A stretch of 64,000 bases of DNA from an uncultured bacterium. Lineage in GTDB: Bacteria > Bacteroidota > Bacteroidia > Bacteroidales > Bacteroidaceae. Location: the NCBI GenBank assembly GCA_905214625.1, contig CAJMMQ010000010.1, forward strand, positions 1-64,000. Reading direction: 5' to 3'. Position numbers and translations under genes: made by a program. Shown one piece after another: positions 9,160 through 19,000 of this stretch. Below the pieces are notes generated by a model, which saw only the letters and a list, made by a program, of their open reading frames with translations, made no database searches and was not told the origin of the DNA. Every line of letters begins with the position of its first letter. Positions within the stretch are counted from its first letter, which is position 1.

Positions 9160-12100
9160 ATGAAATCTCAGCACCACAGTATATTGCGCTTGCTGACAAT
9201 TATATTAGCTTTGTCGCTATCACATATAAGATGTGGTGCAGAATTTTTTTGCCGCATAAACAACTTCAGCACAGACAACGGCATGACTCAAGCAAGGCTG
9301 TCTAACGCTGTTGCAGACCGCATGGGATTTATTTGGTTTGCCACATGGAACGGACTTGTAAGATTTGACGGATACTCATTTTTCACATTCAAGCCCATAC
9401 TAAATTCAGACGGAAACATTTTTTCAAACCGTATATACAATATAAAAACAAACAGTGCAGGCAATATATGGTGTATGTCTTCAGACAACAAGCTGTGCTG
9501 TTTCAACACTGTCACCAGCAGATTTACCGAGGTACAAAGGCACATAAGAGAAATTGAACATAAAAAAGTGAAAACCATAATACCCAAAAAGAACGATGTT
9601 ACATGGGTAGTGTTCAAAGACGGCTCATGCCTTAGAATGAACGACAAAGATTGGACACATAGCTATATTTTTATTGACAAAGAAAGCCAGAGACTTAAAG
9701 GAGGTAAAGCTGAGGGAGTGAAATACGACAGCTACGGAAATGAATGGATTATTACAGACAGGCGAACAATAAACTTTACTACCGGAATAACTGTAAACGG
9801 AAAATACAAGCATATTGTATGCTCAAATAACAGCACATATCTTATATCCCCAAAAGGCTACATTGTTGCCGTAGGTAAAAACAATGCAATAAAAAGATGG
9901 AAACTTGCAAAATATGATGTAAGCACCGAACATGCTGAAACCGTAGGCAAAAACATCATAGCCGTGGCTACAGACAGGGGTATAGCCGTATTTGACACAC
10001 GAAAACAAAAACCCGTAACATTCTTTATCCAATCAAAAAACAAAGAGACAATAAAATATCTTTATGCAGACCATAAAGACAGGCTATGGGCCTTTTCCGA
10101 AACAGACGTAATGCTGGCCGACATTAAATCAAAAACAATAAAAACACTGACGGCACAACAATCTGCGGCAGCAGGAAAAATCAAAAACCCGCAACTTATA
10201 TTTGAAGACAGCCGGCATAATCTGTTCATAAAACCTCCATTAGGTCTTCTTTCATATTTTGACGAACAGACACAAAGCCTGAAAGAACTGGAATTTTATG
10301 AGAACAACAGACGGGAGACGCCACTGATGAAGGATCTGAAGAAATTTCTGACAGACCGCCACGGCAACCTGTGGCTACTCGGAGAACACAAGAGCACTTG
10401 CATAACATTCTATGAAAAACTGTTTATACACGACTATAACAACAGCGGAAGCGAGACAAGAGCCTTGTGTAACGACATGCAAGGAACATTGTGGGCAGGC
10501 GACAAAGCCGGAAACATAATGCTCAGAAATAATCATAATGGCAAAACCTTCTATCTGCAAACAGACGGAAGTATTGGCATAACGCCTCAGCAGATATGCA
10601 ACGCACCTGTCTACTGTATAAAAACCGACAAGAAACAAAGGCTTTGGATAGGCACTAAAGGCAACGGAGTGTTTGTGCTTACGCCTAAAAGTAAACAAGA
10701 CAGGCTGCACTATAAAATAACACACCTTATACACGACAAAGGTATAAGAGGATCGCTATGCAGCGACAGCATATATGATATATGCCACGACAGCAAAGGG
10801 AACGTATGGTTGGGGTCATATGGACAAGGACTGATACGAGGCCAAGAAACTCTGAACGGATGGCGATTTAATAAATACAACGGGAAACATTCTGCCGACA
10901 GGATAAGATGTATAATGGAGGCCAGACCGGGAATATTACTAGTAGGAACAACAACCGGATTAGTGACTGCCGACGTGAGACGGAAAGACAGAACCGTGTT
11001 CTATACCAACAAATACCGAAAAGACCGGCACGGGCTGAAAGGCAACGACATTATGAGCATTGTTAAGGCAGGAGAAAATATATATGTCTGCGCCTACGGT
11101 AGCGGTGTAAGCGAAATTGCGCAAGATAACCTGCTGAGCAGCAGTATAAAATTCAACAACTACATGATGCCCACATCGGCAACTGCCGACCAGATAACCA
11201 CAGCCACCGTAAGCGGCAACGACATATGGATAATATCAGAAAAGGCTGTGTCGCAGTTTGACACCGCCTCAAAAACTTTCAGAATATACGACAGCGGCAA
11301 CTTCATAGGTAACTATAATTTTTCTGAAGCCAAACCAGTTGTTATAGACGGGCACATCATTGTAGGTACAAGCTGTGGCACGCTTACTTTCTCAAATGAA
11401 ATAGACACGTATATAAAAAAACCGGCAGGTATAATATTCACCGGAATACAATATCAGAACGACATGAATATGAAACCGCTGAATGACATTTCACATCTTA
11501 AAGTAATGCCTCAGGAAAGAAGTTTCTCGCTATATGTGTCATCACCAAACATAACCGGAATATCAGACACAAGATACCGCTACATGCTTAAAGGCTACGA
11601 CCGCAGTTGGAACTACACAGAAGACGGGCAACACTCAATAAACTACAGCAACCTGACACCAGGCAAATATGAACTCACGGTGCAAGCAACTACAGGCACT
11701 TGGATTAACGATAAGATTAGCAGAAGCATACCGGTTGAAGTAACACCGCTGTTTACAGAAACAGTGTGGTTCAAGCTGCTTCTAATTGCCATCATCTCCG
11801 GCGCTATGGTTGCCATGGCCTTCGCAATAGCATATCTAAACAGAATGCGCCACATAATACAACACAAATACAGCCTGTTGATGGCAATAGACAGCGTCAA
11901 GATGAAAAAACAGCCACATCCTACAAATGACAAGGATTTTGAAGATATTACATTTATAACAAAACTTACAGAGTTTATTACAGAACACATTAACGAAAGC
12001 CGAATGTCTGTTGAAGAGTTAGCACGAAATTTCAATATGAGCCGCACAGCTTTCTACAATAAAATAAAAGAAACAACGGGGCTATCGCCATCTGACTTCA

Positions 12101-12276
12101 TAAAACAGATAAGAATAAGGCAAGCCTTGAAAATTATCGACAACGAGGATATCAGTATAACAGAAGTTGCCTACCGCACAGGTTTTTCTGATCCGAAATA
12201 TTTTGCGAAATGCTTTAAGTCTGAAATGGGAATGACGCCCACACAATATATAACCAATTGTAAAGAAAAAAAGTAA
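9160..12276 (+). CDS. HTCS-like membrane sensor regulator lacking kinase and receiver
   Basis: 1038 residues. A signal/anchor segment (about 8-28) is followed by a two-component-regulator beta-propeller (about 30-780; repeats such as GFIWFATWNGLVRFDGYSF, RLWIGTKGNGVFVL and NVWLGSYGQGLI), a Y_Y_Y domain (about 790-860), one transmembrane helix (about 870-892) and a C-terminal AraC-type helix-turn-helix (about 930-1035; SVEELARNFNMSRTAFYNKI, EVAYRTGFSDPKYFAKCF). Classical HTCS proteins have HisKA, HATPase and receiver domains between the helix and the HTH; here only some 40 residues separate them. It would therefore sense a glycan outside and bind DNA inside without phosphotransfer. It is convergent with the PL9 gene and probably regulates pectin genes. 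Confidence 0.9.
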   Translation: MKSQHHSILRLLTIILALSLSHIRCGAEFFCRINNFSTDNGMTQARLSNAVADRMGFIWFATWNGLVRFDGYSFFTFKPILNSDGNIFSNRIYNIKTNSAGNIWCMSSDNKLCCFNTVTSRFTEVQRHIREIEHKKVKTIIPKKNDVTWVVFKDGSCLRMNDKDWTHSYIFIDKESQRLKGGKAEGVKYDSYGNEWIITDRRTINFTTGITVNGKYKHIVCSNNSTYLISPKGYIVAVGKNNAIKRWKLAKYDVSTEHAETVGKNIIAVATDRGIAVFDTRKQKPVTFFIQSKNKETIKYLYADHKDRLWAFSETDVMLADIKSKTIKTLTAQQSAAAGKIKNPQLIFEDSRHNLFIKPPLGLLSYFDEQTQSLKELEFYENNRRETPLMKDLKKFLTDRHGNLWLLGEHKSTCITFYEKLFIHDYNNSGSETRALCNDMQGTLWAGDKAGNIMLRNNHNGKTFYLQTDGSIGITPQQICNAPVYCIKTDKKQRLWIGTKGNGVFVLTPKSKQDRLHYKITHLIHDKGIRGSLCSDSIYDICHDSKGNVWLGSYGQGLIRGQETLNGWRFNKYNGKHSADRIRCIMEARPGILLVGTTTGLVTADVRRKDRTVFYTNKYRKDRHGLKGNDIMSIVKAGENIYVCAYGSGVSEIAQDNLLSSSIKFNNYMMPTSATADQITTATVSGNDIWIISEKAVSQFDTASKTFRIYDSGNFIGNYNFSEAKPVVIDGHIIVGTSCGTLTFSNEIDTYIKKPAGIIFTGIQYQNDMNMKPLNDISHLKVMPQERSFSLYVSSPNITGISDTRYRYMLKGYDRSWNYTEDGQHSINYSNLTPGKYELTVQATTGTWINDKISRSIPVEVTPLFTETVWFKLLLIAIISGAMVAMAFAIAYLNRMRHIIQHKYSLLMAIDSVKMKKQPHPTNDKDFEDITFITKLTEFITEHINESRMSVEELARNFNMSRTAFYNKIKETTGLSPSDFIKQIRIRQALKIIDNEDISITEVAYRTGFSDPKYFAKCFKSEMGMTPTQYITNCKEKK

Positions 12277-12618
12277 TCCATTTATGACTAAATTGTGCAT
12301 TAGACTCAATTTCATAACAATAAATTATATAAAAGCTCTGTAAATCTATTTATGCAATGTTCAAAGGTCAGGTCAAATTGCACATAAGCGACAAATCTGA
12401 TTCTAATTGTTTGCTGATGTTTAGACATTTTAGAAGTTCCACTAAACCCAAATCGCATTAGACCACATATAATTTTATATATTATGTGTATACAGTCTGA
12501 ATCCTAATGCATGATTGGGCTTAATGATTATCAATATTGAATCAGGCATTTGCAATATAAAAAATCGCAAACGCCTGATTACAAACATTATAAATAAAAG
12601 CCAGACAAATAATTCATA
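12277..12618. other. Intergenic region between convergent genes
   Basis: Contains a hairpin at 12540-12580 (14-bp arms AATCAGGCATTTGC and GCAAACGCCTGATT, one mismatch) that may terminate transcription from either side, though neither side has a clear T-run. Two copies of the AACCCAAATCGCATTA-type motif are at 12443-12464 (plus) and 12497-12527 (minus). ATAAATAAAAGCCAGACAAA at 12590-12609 recurs after the stop codon of the CE8 gene at 16010-16029. Confidence 0.6.
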
Positions 12619-15600
12619 TTATTTTATCAGAATCTTTCGGCTCTCACTGAAATTATCTCCCATGACTTTTATCATTACCATACCTTTAATTCCGGAAGGA
12701 ATACTTAATGAAGTGTTGCTGCCTATAAAATCGTTGGAAACAATCATCCTGCCGCTTACATCATATATACCTACACGATATTCTGCCATGACAGGAGCAT
12801 CCTTAACCGTAATAATCAGCAATCCATTACCGGCAACACATACGTCAAGACATACACTTGGAGATGCAGAAACTGTTATATCTCGTATTGCCGTTGTTGA
12901 AGATGTCTCGAAGCAGCCCAAGTCTGGTGCTGAGCCTTCGTACTTTATACCGACAGAAGCGCGGCTTTCGCCTGCATAAGGAGCCACCTCGCTACCCTTG
13001 TCTGTCAGTTTTTCATTACCGTCAGCTATGCGCATAAAGTCAAGTACGGGCAGTGTGCCGTCTTCATCACGTGCCCCGTCAGTTCCGGCAGGATCTATGC
13101 TCTTGTAGTCAGAAGGCAGAGTGTTGAAGTCGCAGGTAATCTGAGTTCCCTTAATACTGTAAGGAGCATAGGCAGATTCGTTGCGGTCAGCAATACCGTC
13201 ACTTATGGCTACACAGTTTGTAAACCTTATCTCATGACCAGAAGCCACAGGTTCATCAAGCCTGTATGTATAATGACTCTTGTTGCTGAGGTCTTTAGCT
13301 GAGTATCCGGTACAATTATTTAGTATCATGTTGCCCGTATTATGGTTCTGGTCGAAACCTTTGGTCAGGTTGTTGAATGCCAGACATCTGTTCATAATCA
13401 CATTATTACGGCCATAGTCGCTTCCCAGTTTAAATCCATTACCATTACCCTTACCAACAGTTCCGTTCTCAAGATAACCGTTATCAAAAGCCCAACAATT
13501 GTCATATGTAGTGGTAACGTCATCTGGGAATCCCCCTTCAGTCTTTATAAACTGGTCCCATCCGTCGTCAGAGTTCTGCCATGCACGGCAGCCATAGAAA
13601 TAGTTGCCTGTTCCATGAGAAATCTTAACGGCAAATCCGTCAGCATCGCCCATATCAGGATCTGCATTAAAATAAGAATCGCAGTTTATCACTTTATTAT
13701 AAGCTGCCAGATTCTTCATCTGTAAGCCAGAATCCCGATTACGATAGAACGAGCAGTTTTCAATGATGTTATCATGCGCCTGATGCACGCTGTCTTTACA
13801 TTCATTGTATCCTCCGCCTGATGGTTTACGACGCTCAATGAGCATACCGTTGTCACCAGCGCCACAAATATCGAGTCCATAAAAATGCCAAAAGCTACCG
13901 TGTAAGAGTATACCCTGATTGTTGTCATCAAGCGGCATTGAAGAAAAGTCGAGCACGGCACGTCCGCCATTGGCAAACACTGCAATCATACCGCTGTTTG
14001 GCTGACCGATAGAGTCAATCACAATACGCGATTTGTATTTGTATGTTCCGGCATTCATAAAGATAGTGTCACCCGGAACAACCTTTTCTACAGCCTTCTG
14101 GAGCGAGTAGAACGGTTTTTCAGCAGAACCGTCTGCAGTTGCATCGTCGCCATAAGGATCACAATAATAAATATTGTGTGCATAGTCTGGCACTACAATC
14201 TCGCCTGTAGTAAATTCTTTCTGCTTTCCATAACTAATGCCAACTTTATTAACTGCATATGCACGGAAGAAGTATTTTGTTTTTTGCTGAAGTGCGATAG
14301 ACGCGCTAAACTTGTTGTCTGACAAATATGCCTTGACCTTTTCGCCGTTGAAATCAGGATTTTCTGATGTCGAATAGCATATTCCCACTTCTGTAGTTTC
14401 AGCTCCACCGTTATCCTTTATCTCGCCTCCGGCAAGAACATATATAAATTTTTCATCGGCAAAGTTATCCTCTATTATATCTGTAGTTTCCACTACAGCC
14501 AGCGTTGCAGGCTGCGTAGTGAATGTCTTTGTCTCGCCATAGCCAACACCGGCCAATCCCATGGCGTAAGCTCTGCAATAAACTTTTGTGTCAGCCGGTA
14601 TTCCGCTCAATGTCACAATAAAGTCTTCTGCCGTAGCCTTAACCACTTTGTCTTCTACAGAAGGCGTGTCGTTGTCTGCGCTCCAGCATATACCCCACTC
14701 TGTAAGGCGCTTGTCACCTTTGTCTGTTATGCTGCCACGCACATCGGCAGAAGAAGATGTAATATTGGTTACATCTCCGGTAACGACAGTGGCAGGTGTT
14801 CCTTCAGGAAAGGCTGTAACACTTATGTTATCAACATCTACATCCCCTTTAGTTGTCTCGTTAGCGATCTTTATTCGGTTAACAGCGCGGTCGTTAATGC
14901 TCACCGTGTTAAGTTCGTCAGTGGTAACGTCCTTGAGTTTCTCCCAAGAATCTCCACCATCCTTAGATACATAGACAGCTAATTCACGGCCTCTTCTGCC
15001 CTCATTAAACGACACGCTTACCACACCTTGTTCCAATATAGGCGTGATTACATACGATGAGCCCTTCAACATACGCAGTGCACGTGCAGAGCCATCAGTG
15101 ATATAAGCCTCGTTAGTACTTTTGTAGGAATTGAGATATTTCCATTCACCTTGTCCGTCAACCATATATGTAGCCTCGTTTACAGCCTCCTCCTTAGTCT
15201 GCGGATAGGTTCCGGTATTCTCAAAATCCTGAATAAAATACGGAATGTCAAGGTTAGACACAATAACGTTTCCATCACCGTCAGTACCATCAAGTTTTGT
15301 CAAAAGGACATTATCCACATAAAAGTTTCCATTAGAAGTAGTACGTATGCGAACATATTTAACCGCAGCATCATTAATTCTCACTACATGTTTTGTCCAT
15401 TCCGTAGTTTCTTTGTAAGTTTCCACCTCTGTCCAGTTTACGTTATCGACTGACGTTTCAACATATACCTGTCGGTTCATGTCGTAGGCATAATATATAA
15501 GAGTGCCCGCGCCCTCAGTAAGTTCCGGCAACGTGAGTCCATTCTTGTTTGAAAAAAGGATACTGTATGAACCTTCATAAGCTTGATCGGTCACATGCAC

Positions 15601-15786
15601 ATTTTTGTTTGTAGTCCACAATCCCGTAGTAGAGGCCACGACGGTAGCCTTTTCAGCCCAAGCCTCAGCCTCAAAACTCTCCGTCCTGTAGTCGTATGTC
15701 TGCGCACTTAACCCTGCGGACATTAATGTCACAGCAGCCAATGCACACATACGTGCTAATCTGTTAAGGTAATTTTTATTGTTCAT
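12619..15786 (-). CDS. Secreted PL9 pectate lyase
   Basis: 1055 residues. Signal peptide 1-28 (ends AGLSAQ). Two beta-sandwich-like segments (about 30-330) are followed by two FN3-like modules (about 335-530; each ends GYGETKTFTT or SYGKQKEFTT). The right-handed beta-helix of family PL9 spans about 535-880: it starts NIYYCDPYGDDATADGSAEK and carries the family hallmarks DGWDQFIKTEGGFPDD and NGNGFKLGSDYGRNN; K786 in the latter fits the catalytic lysine. It would cleave de-esterified pectin or rhamnogalacturonan by elimination. The tail (YDVSGRMIVSND ... SRKILIK) is a type IX-like sorting domain. It is expressed from its own -7-like element and is separated from the upstream CE8 gene by a terminator. 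Confidence 0.92.
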   Translation of the reverse strand: MNNKNYLNRLARMCALAAVTLMSAGLSAQTYDYRTESFEAEAWAEKATVVASTTGLWTTNKNVHVTDQAYEGSYSILFSNKNGLTLPELTEGAGTLIYYAYDMNRQVYVETSVDNVNWTEVETYKETTEWTKHVVRINDAAVKYVRIRTTSNGNFYVDNVLLTKLDGTDGDGNVIVSNLDIPYFIQDFENTGTYPQTKEEAVNEATYMVDGQGEWKYLNSYKSTNEAYITDGSARALRMLKGSSYVITPILEQGVVSVSFNEGRRGRELAVYVSKDGGDSWEKLKDVTTDELNTVSINDRAVNRIKIANETTKGDVDVDNISVTAFPEGTPATVVTGDVTNITSSSADVRGSITDKGDKRLTEWGICWSADNDTPSVEDKVVKATAEDFIVTLSGIPADTKVYCRAYAMGLAGVGYGETKTFTTQPATLAVVETTDIIEDNFADEKFIYVLAGGEIKDNGGAETTEVGICYSTSENPDFNGEKVKAYLSDNKFSASIALQQKTKYFFRAYAVNKVGISYGKQKEFTTGEIVVPDYAHNIYYCDPYGDDATADGSAEKPFYSLQKAVEKVVPGDTIFMNAGTYKYKSRIVIDSIGQPNSGMIAVFANGGRAVLDFSSMPLDDNNQGILLHGSFWHFYGLDICGAGDNGMLIERRKPSGGGYNECKDSVHQAHDNIIENCSFYRNRDSGLQMKNLAAYNKVINCDSYFNADPDMGDADGFAVKISHGTGNYFYGCRAWQNSDDGWDQFIKTEGGFPDDVTTTYDNCWAFDNGYLENGTVGKGNGNGFKLGSDYGRNNVIMNRCLAFNNLTKGFDQNHNTGNMILNNCTGYSAKDLSNKSHYTYRLDEPVASGHEIRFTNCVAISDGIADRNESAYAPYSIKGTQITCDFNTLPSDYKSIDPAGTDGARDEDGTLPVLDFMRIADGNEKLTDKGSEVAPYAGESRASVGIKYEGSAPDLGCFETSSTTAIRDITVSASPSVCLDVCVAGNGLLIITVKDAPVMAEYRVGIYDVSGRMIVSNDFIGSNTSLSIPSGIKGMVMIKVMGDNFSESRKILIK

Positions 15787-15827
15787 AATAAATAGATTTG
15801 TTAGTAAAATAGTAAAAATTTCATTTG

Positions 15828-15835
15828 CAAAATTA
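15828..15835 (-). promoter_or_regulatory. Possible -7 element for the PL9 gene
   Basis: TAATTTTG on the minus strand matches TAnnTTTG, 41 bp before the ATG. No TTTG lies at the expected upstream distance, so an activator (for example the HTCS) may be needed. Only half of the consensus is present. Confidence 0.4.
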
Positions 15836-15964
15836 AGCCTATATGTAGTCTTTATGGTGTATTTTTAGTCAAAACGAGGTGGAAAATACGTCAAAAAGGC
15901 AATAAAAACTGCCAAAATAAAAAATGATTATATAATAAAACCGAATTGTCCAAACAATCTGCCA

Positions 15965-16004
15965 CAAAAAAGGCCCCGCAGGAAACAATGTTCCTGACGG
16001 GGTC
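15965..16004 (-). terminator. Terminator of the CE12-CE8 operon
   Basis: On the minus strand CCCCGTCAGGAA pairs with TTCCTGCGGGG (one bulged T) and is followed by CCTTTTTTG. It lies just after the CE8 stop codon, so PL9 is probably transcribed separately. Confidence 0.88.
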
Positions 16005-16031
16005 CAACCATAAATAAAAGCCAGACAAAAT

Positions 16032-19000
16032 TTACTTCACGATAGTTTTTGAAACCACCTTGCCGTCGGCAGTAGTGCCTGTAACGATGTTGATGCCCTT
16101 GCGGTAAGTGTTGAGCTTAACACCGTCGGCAGAATAGATACCCGTAACTGTTATAGCCTGACCGGCCTCAACGCCACCGATGCCCACAGTACCTTCTGTG
16201 GCCTTGGCAGCCTTGCTCAGTCCGCCATACTCGTTGACAGCTTGAATAAGATATTCGGCTCCGTCGGTATAGCTGCAAGATGTGGCTGTAGTGAATCCTT
16301 CCACGCTGCCGTTCTTGGTTATAACGTAGCAGATGGCGTAAGGCACTGCATCCCATGTTATGGTCTGAGCAGACTTGCTGATAACCGGAACAGGAGCGTC
16401 GCACGCCTCTGTGATAATCTCAGGCTGCCAGTTGTCGTCGCCCGAAAGCACGTTCTTTACAGTGTATTGTGCTGCCTCCTCGTCGGTCAGAGAGTTCTTA
16501 GCATATCCCTCAACCTTCTGAGTCTTGTCAGCATCGGCATAATAGTAGTAATAGCTGCGGCGCTGTGACAGGTCAACGGGGTTACCATCGCCGTCAACAG
16601 TGTTGTAGTCGGCAAAGATTGCCGGTATTGCGCCCATCGTCTCATACCATCCTGTGGCAGGTATAGTAACCTCGGCCTTAGTGTTGATGAACACGGTCTT
16701 GGGCTGGTTGTGCCATGGGCGGCCGAGCCATACAGAAGTTTCAGAAGGCACGCCGGGAGCTGTAATGACGTTGTTCATGAAGACATAGCCCCACTTAGAG
16801 TCGCTGTTGTGAGACGGAGCAACGATGTATCCGCCGTCCTTGCGCACGATGTTGAGCGTGTCGCCGTCGAAATAATAGTCACCATTGTTGTAGATAAAGT
16901 CTACCGCACCCTCTATGAAGCAGTTCTTGACATAAGCACGGCAGTGAGAGCTGCTCGGCGTGATCCATGTGTCCTGATAGCTGTACATGCCGCAGTTGTT
17001 GAACACCAGGCGGTCGTTCTTGGTGTTAAGGGCCAGAGCCTGAGGCCCGGCATTCTGCTCAACGCCATAAGAGTTTACGAAGCTTATGCCCTCGAAGTAG
17101 AGATTCTCAGAACGTGCCACGAACGTAGCGCCCAAGTCAACATGAAGCGCATTGTCGCCTCCGCAGAGCTTGTCGTCGCTGATAGACACCTTGTTGCGGT
17201 CTTGTCCGATGAAATGCAGGTATGGCTTAGACTCCGGAACATCAACATGCTCCTTGTAGACACCCTCCTTGATGAAGATGAGCCACGGCTTTACACGTCC
17301 CTCGGGAGCAGCATCGACGGCAGCCTGCACGGTAGTGTAATCGCCGGTTCCGTCCTGTGCCACAACGGCGTCATACACGCGTGCTTCGGGCTGCTTGCGC
17401 TCCATTGTGGTGAAGGTAATTGTTGTGCCTTCAAAAGCGTTTCCGCTGCGGTCTTCAATGGCTCCGGCAGGCAGTGTGAACGTATAGTCAGTAGAATATT
17501 TCAGACCTGTATATTTATACACAACTGTCTTTCCGCTTACGGTAGGAACAATCTCCTCACCGTCGAGAGTTGCCTTTCCGTCGTTGGCGGCAGCCACAAC
17601 TTTCTCGTTGAACGTAAGTATCACAGAACCGTTGGCCGTAACGTCCTTAGCCTTGTCGGCAGGAAGTGTAGACACCAGCTTGGGCGCCTCGCCGTCGTCA
17701 ACGATGTTTCTGTCAGCCAACACAAAGATTTCTGCTACGGCAGTTCCGTCGAGGTTGCTCTCACTGCCCACGAGCTCTGAAGTCCAGTCGGGCATGAAGC
17801 GTATGTAGACACGGTCTTGTCCGGCAGCGTCGGCAGGCAGGTCGAACTCGCCTTCAGCCCATGCGCGGTAAGGCAGGGTGTATGTGCCAAACTTAGTGTA
17901 TGTCTGTCCGTCAATGCTGTATTCGGCATTTACTATGCTGTGTGCATTGAAGTCGTCGCCCACGGCAGCCGAAAGTTTGATGTTAGAATACTCTTTTGTA
18001 GAGAACGAAATCTCGAAATAATACTTCTCGCTGAGATCTCTCCACACGCGTGCGGCATACTTGCCATTCTGTCCGCCTTTCTCTGCTCCGCATGCGAGCC
18101 ATGAAGAAGTGAGGCCCTCGGCATTGCGCAGCGACAGCAGTCCGGCGTTGTCGCTCTCAGCCTTATAGTCGGCAGCACGCTCCTTGGCAGGAGTATCGCT
18201 GTAAAGGTCCCATCCTACGATATAGTCAGCGCAAGAGAATGTGGCAGTTACCTGCTTGTCGGCGTCCATGCTTATCTCGCGCACGGCGTCGGTAGAGTTG
18301 TCTTCCCAGTTGGTGAAGGTGAGAATGCGGTTGTTGAGCACCGTAAGTTTCACGTCGGTTCCTTCCTCGTAATAGTGAACGCCGTCAACGACATTGCCCT
18401 CAGGAGTGAACTGAACGAGGTTGGTGTTGGCGCCGCCCTCAAGCTTGAGGTTGAGCGCATAGACGTTGTTCTTGGTATAAACGGCCGTAAGAGATGTGTT
18501 CTCAGAAATCTCGAATGTATAAGGATTCTCGGTAGAAACCACCTCACCCTTGTCGTTGTTCCACGACTGGAAGTGATAGCCGAAATTCTCGGTGGCGGTA
18601 ACTGTGATGCTTGTGCCCTCGTCGAACTCTGCTCCGGAAGGATTTGACGACACGTTGCCGGCACCTTCCATACCCGACTTTATAGCCAAGGTGTACACGG
18701 GAACGGCAACAGGAGTGCCCTCAAAGTCGGCCGTAATGCTTACGTTGTTAATGGCGAGCTGCTTGCCGGCGTTGAGATTATATACATAAATGAACACTTC
18801 GAGCTTGTCGGTGAGTGTTCCGAACTGCGACAGGTCGTAGTCGTAACTTGAGAAAGCTGGGTTTCTTTCAGGATTTACATTCGTTGCAATGGCCACTTTC
18901 TGGTCGCCGCTTACGGCATAAATATCCATTGTACCGCCGCTTGTTCCGCACTTTGCAGCGTTGAACGTAATCTTTTTAGGTGTGAAATTGATGCCTTTCT

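Noticed and set aside
12515..12979. 154-codon plus-strand ORF at the 3' end of the PL9 gene
   Set aside because: Mostly antisense to the PL9 sorting tail; no supporting features.
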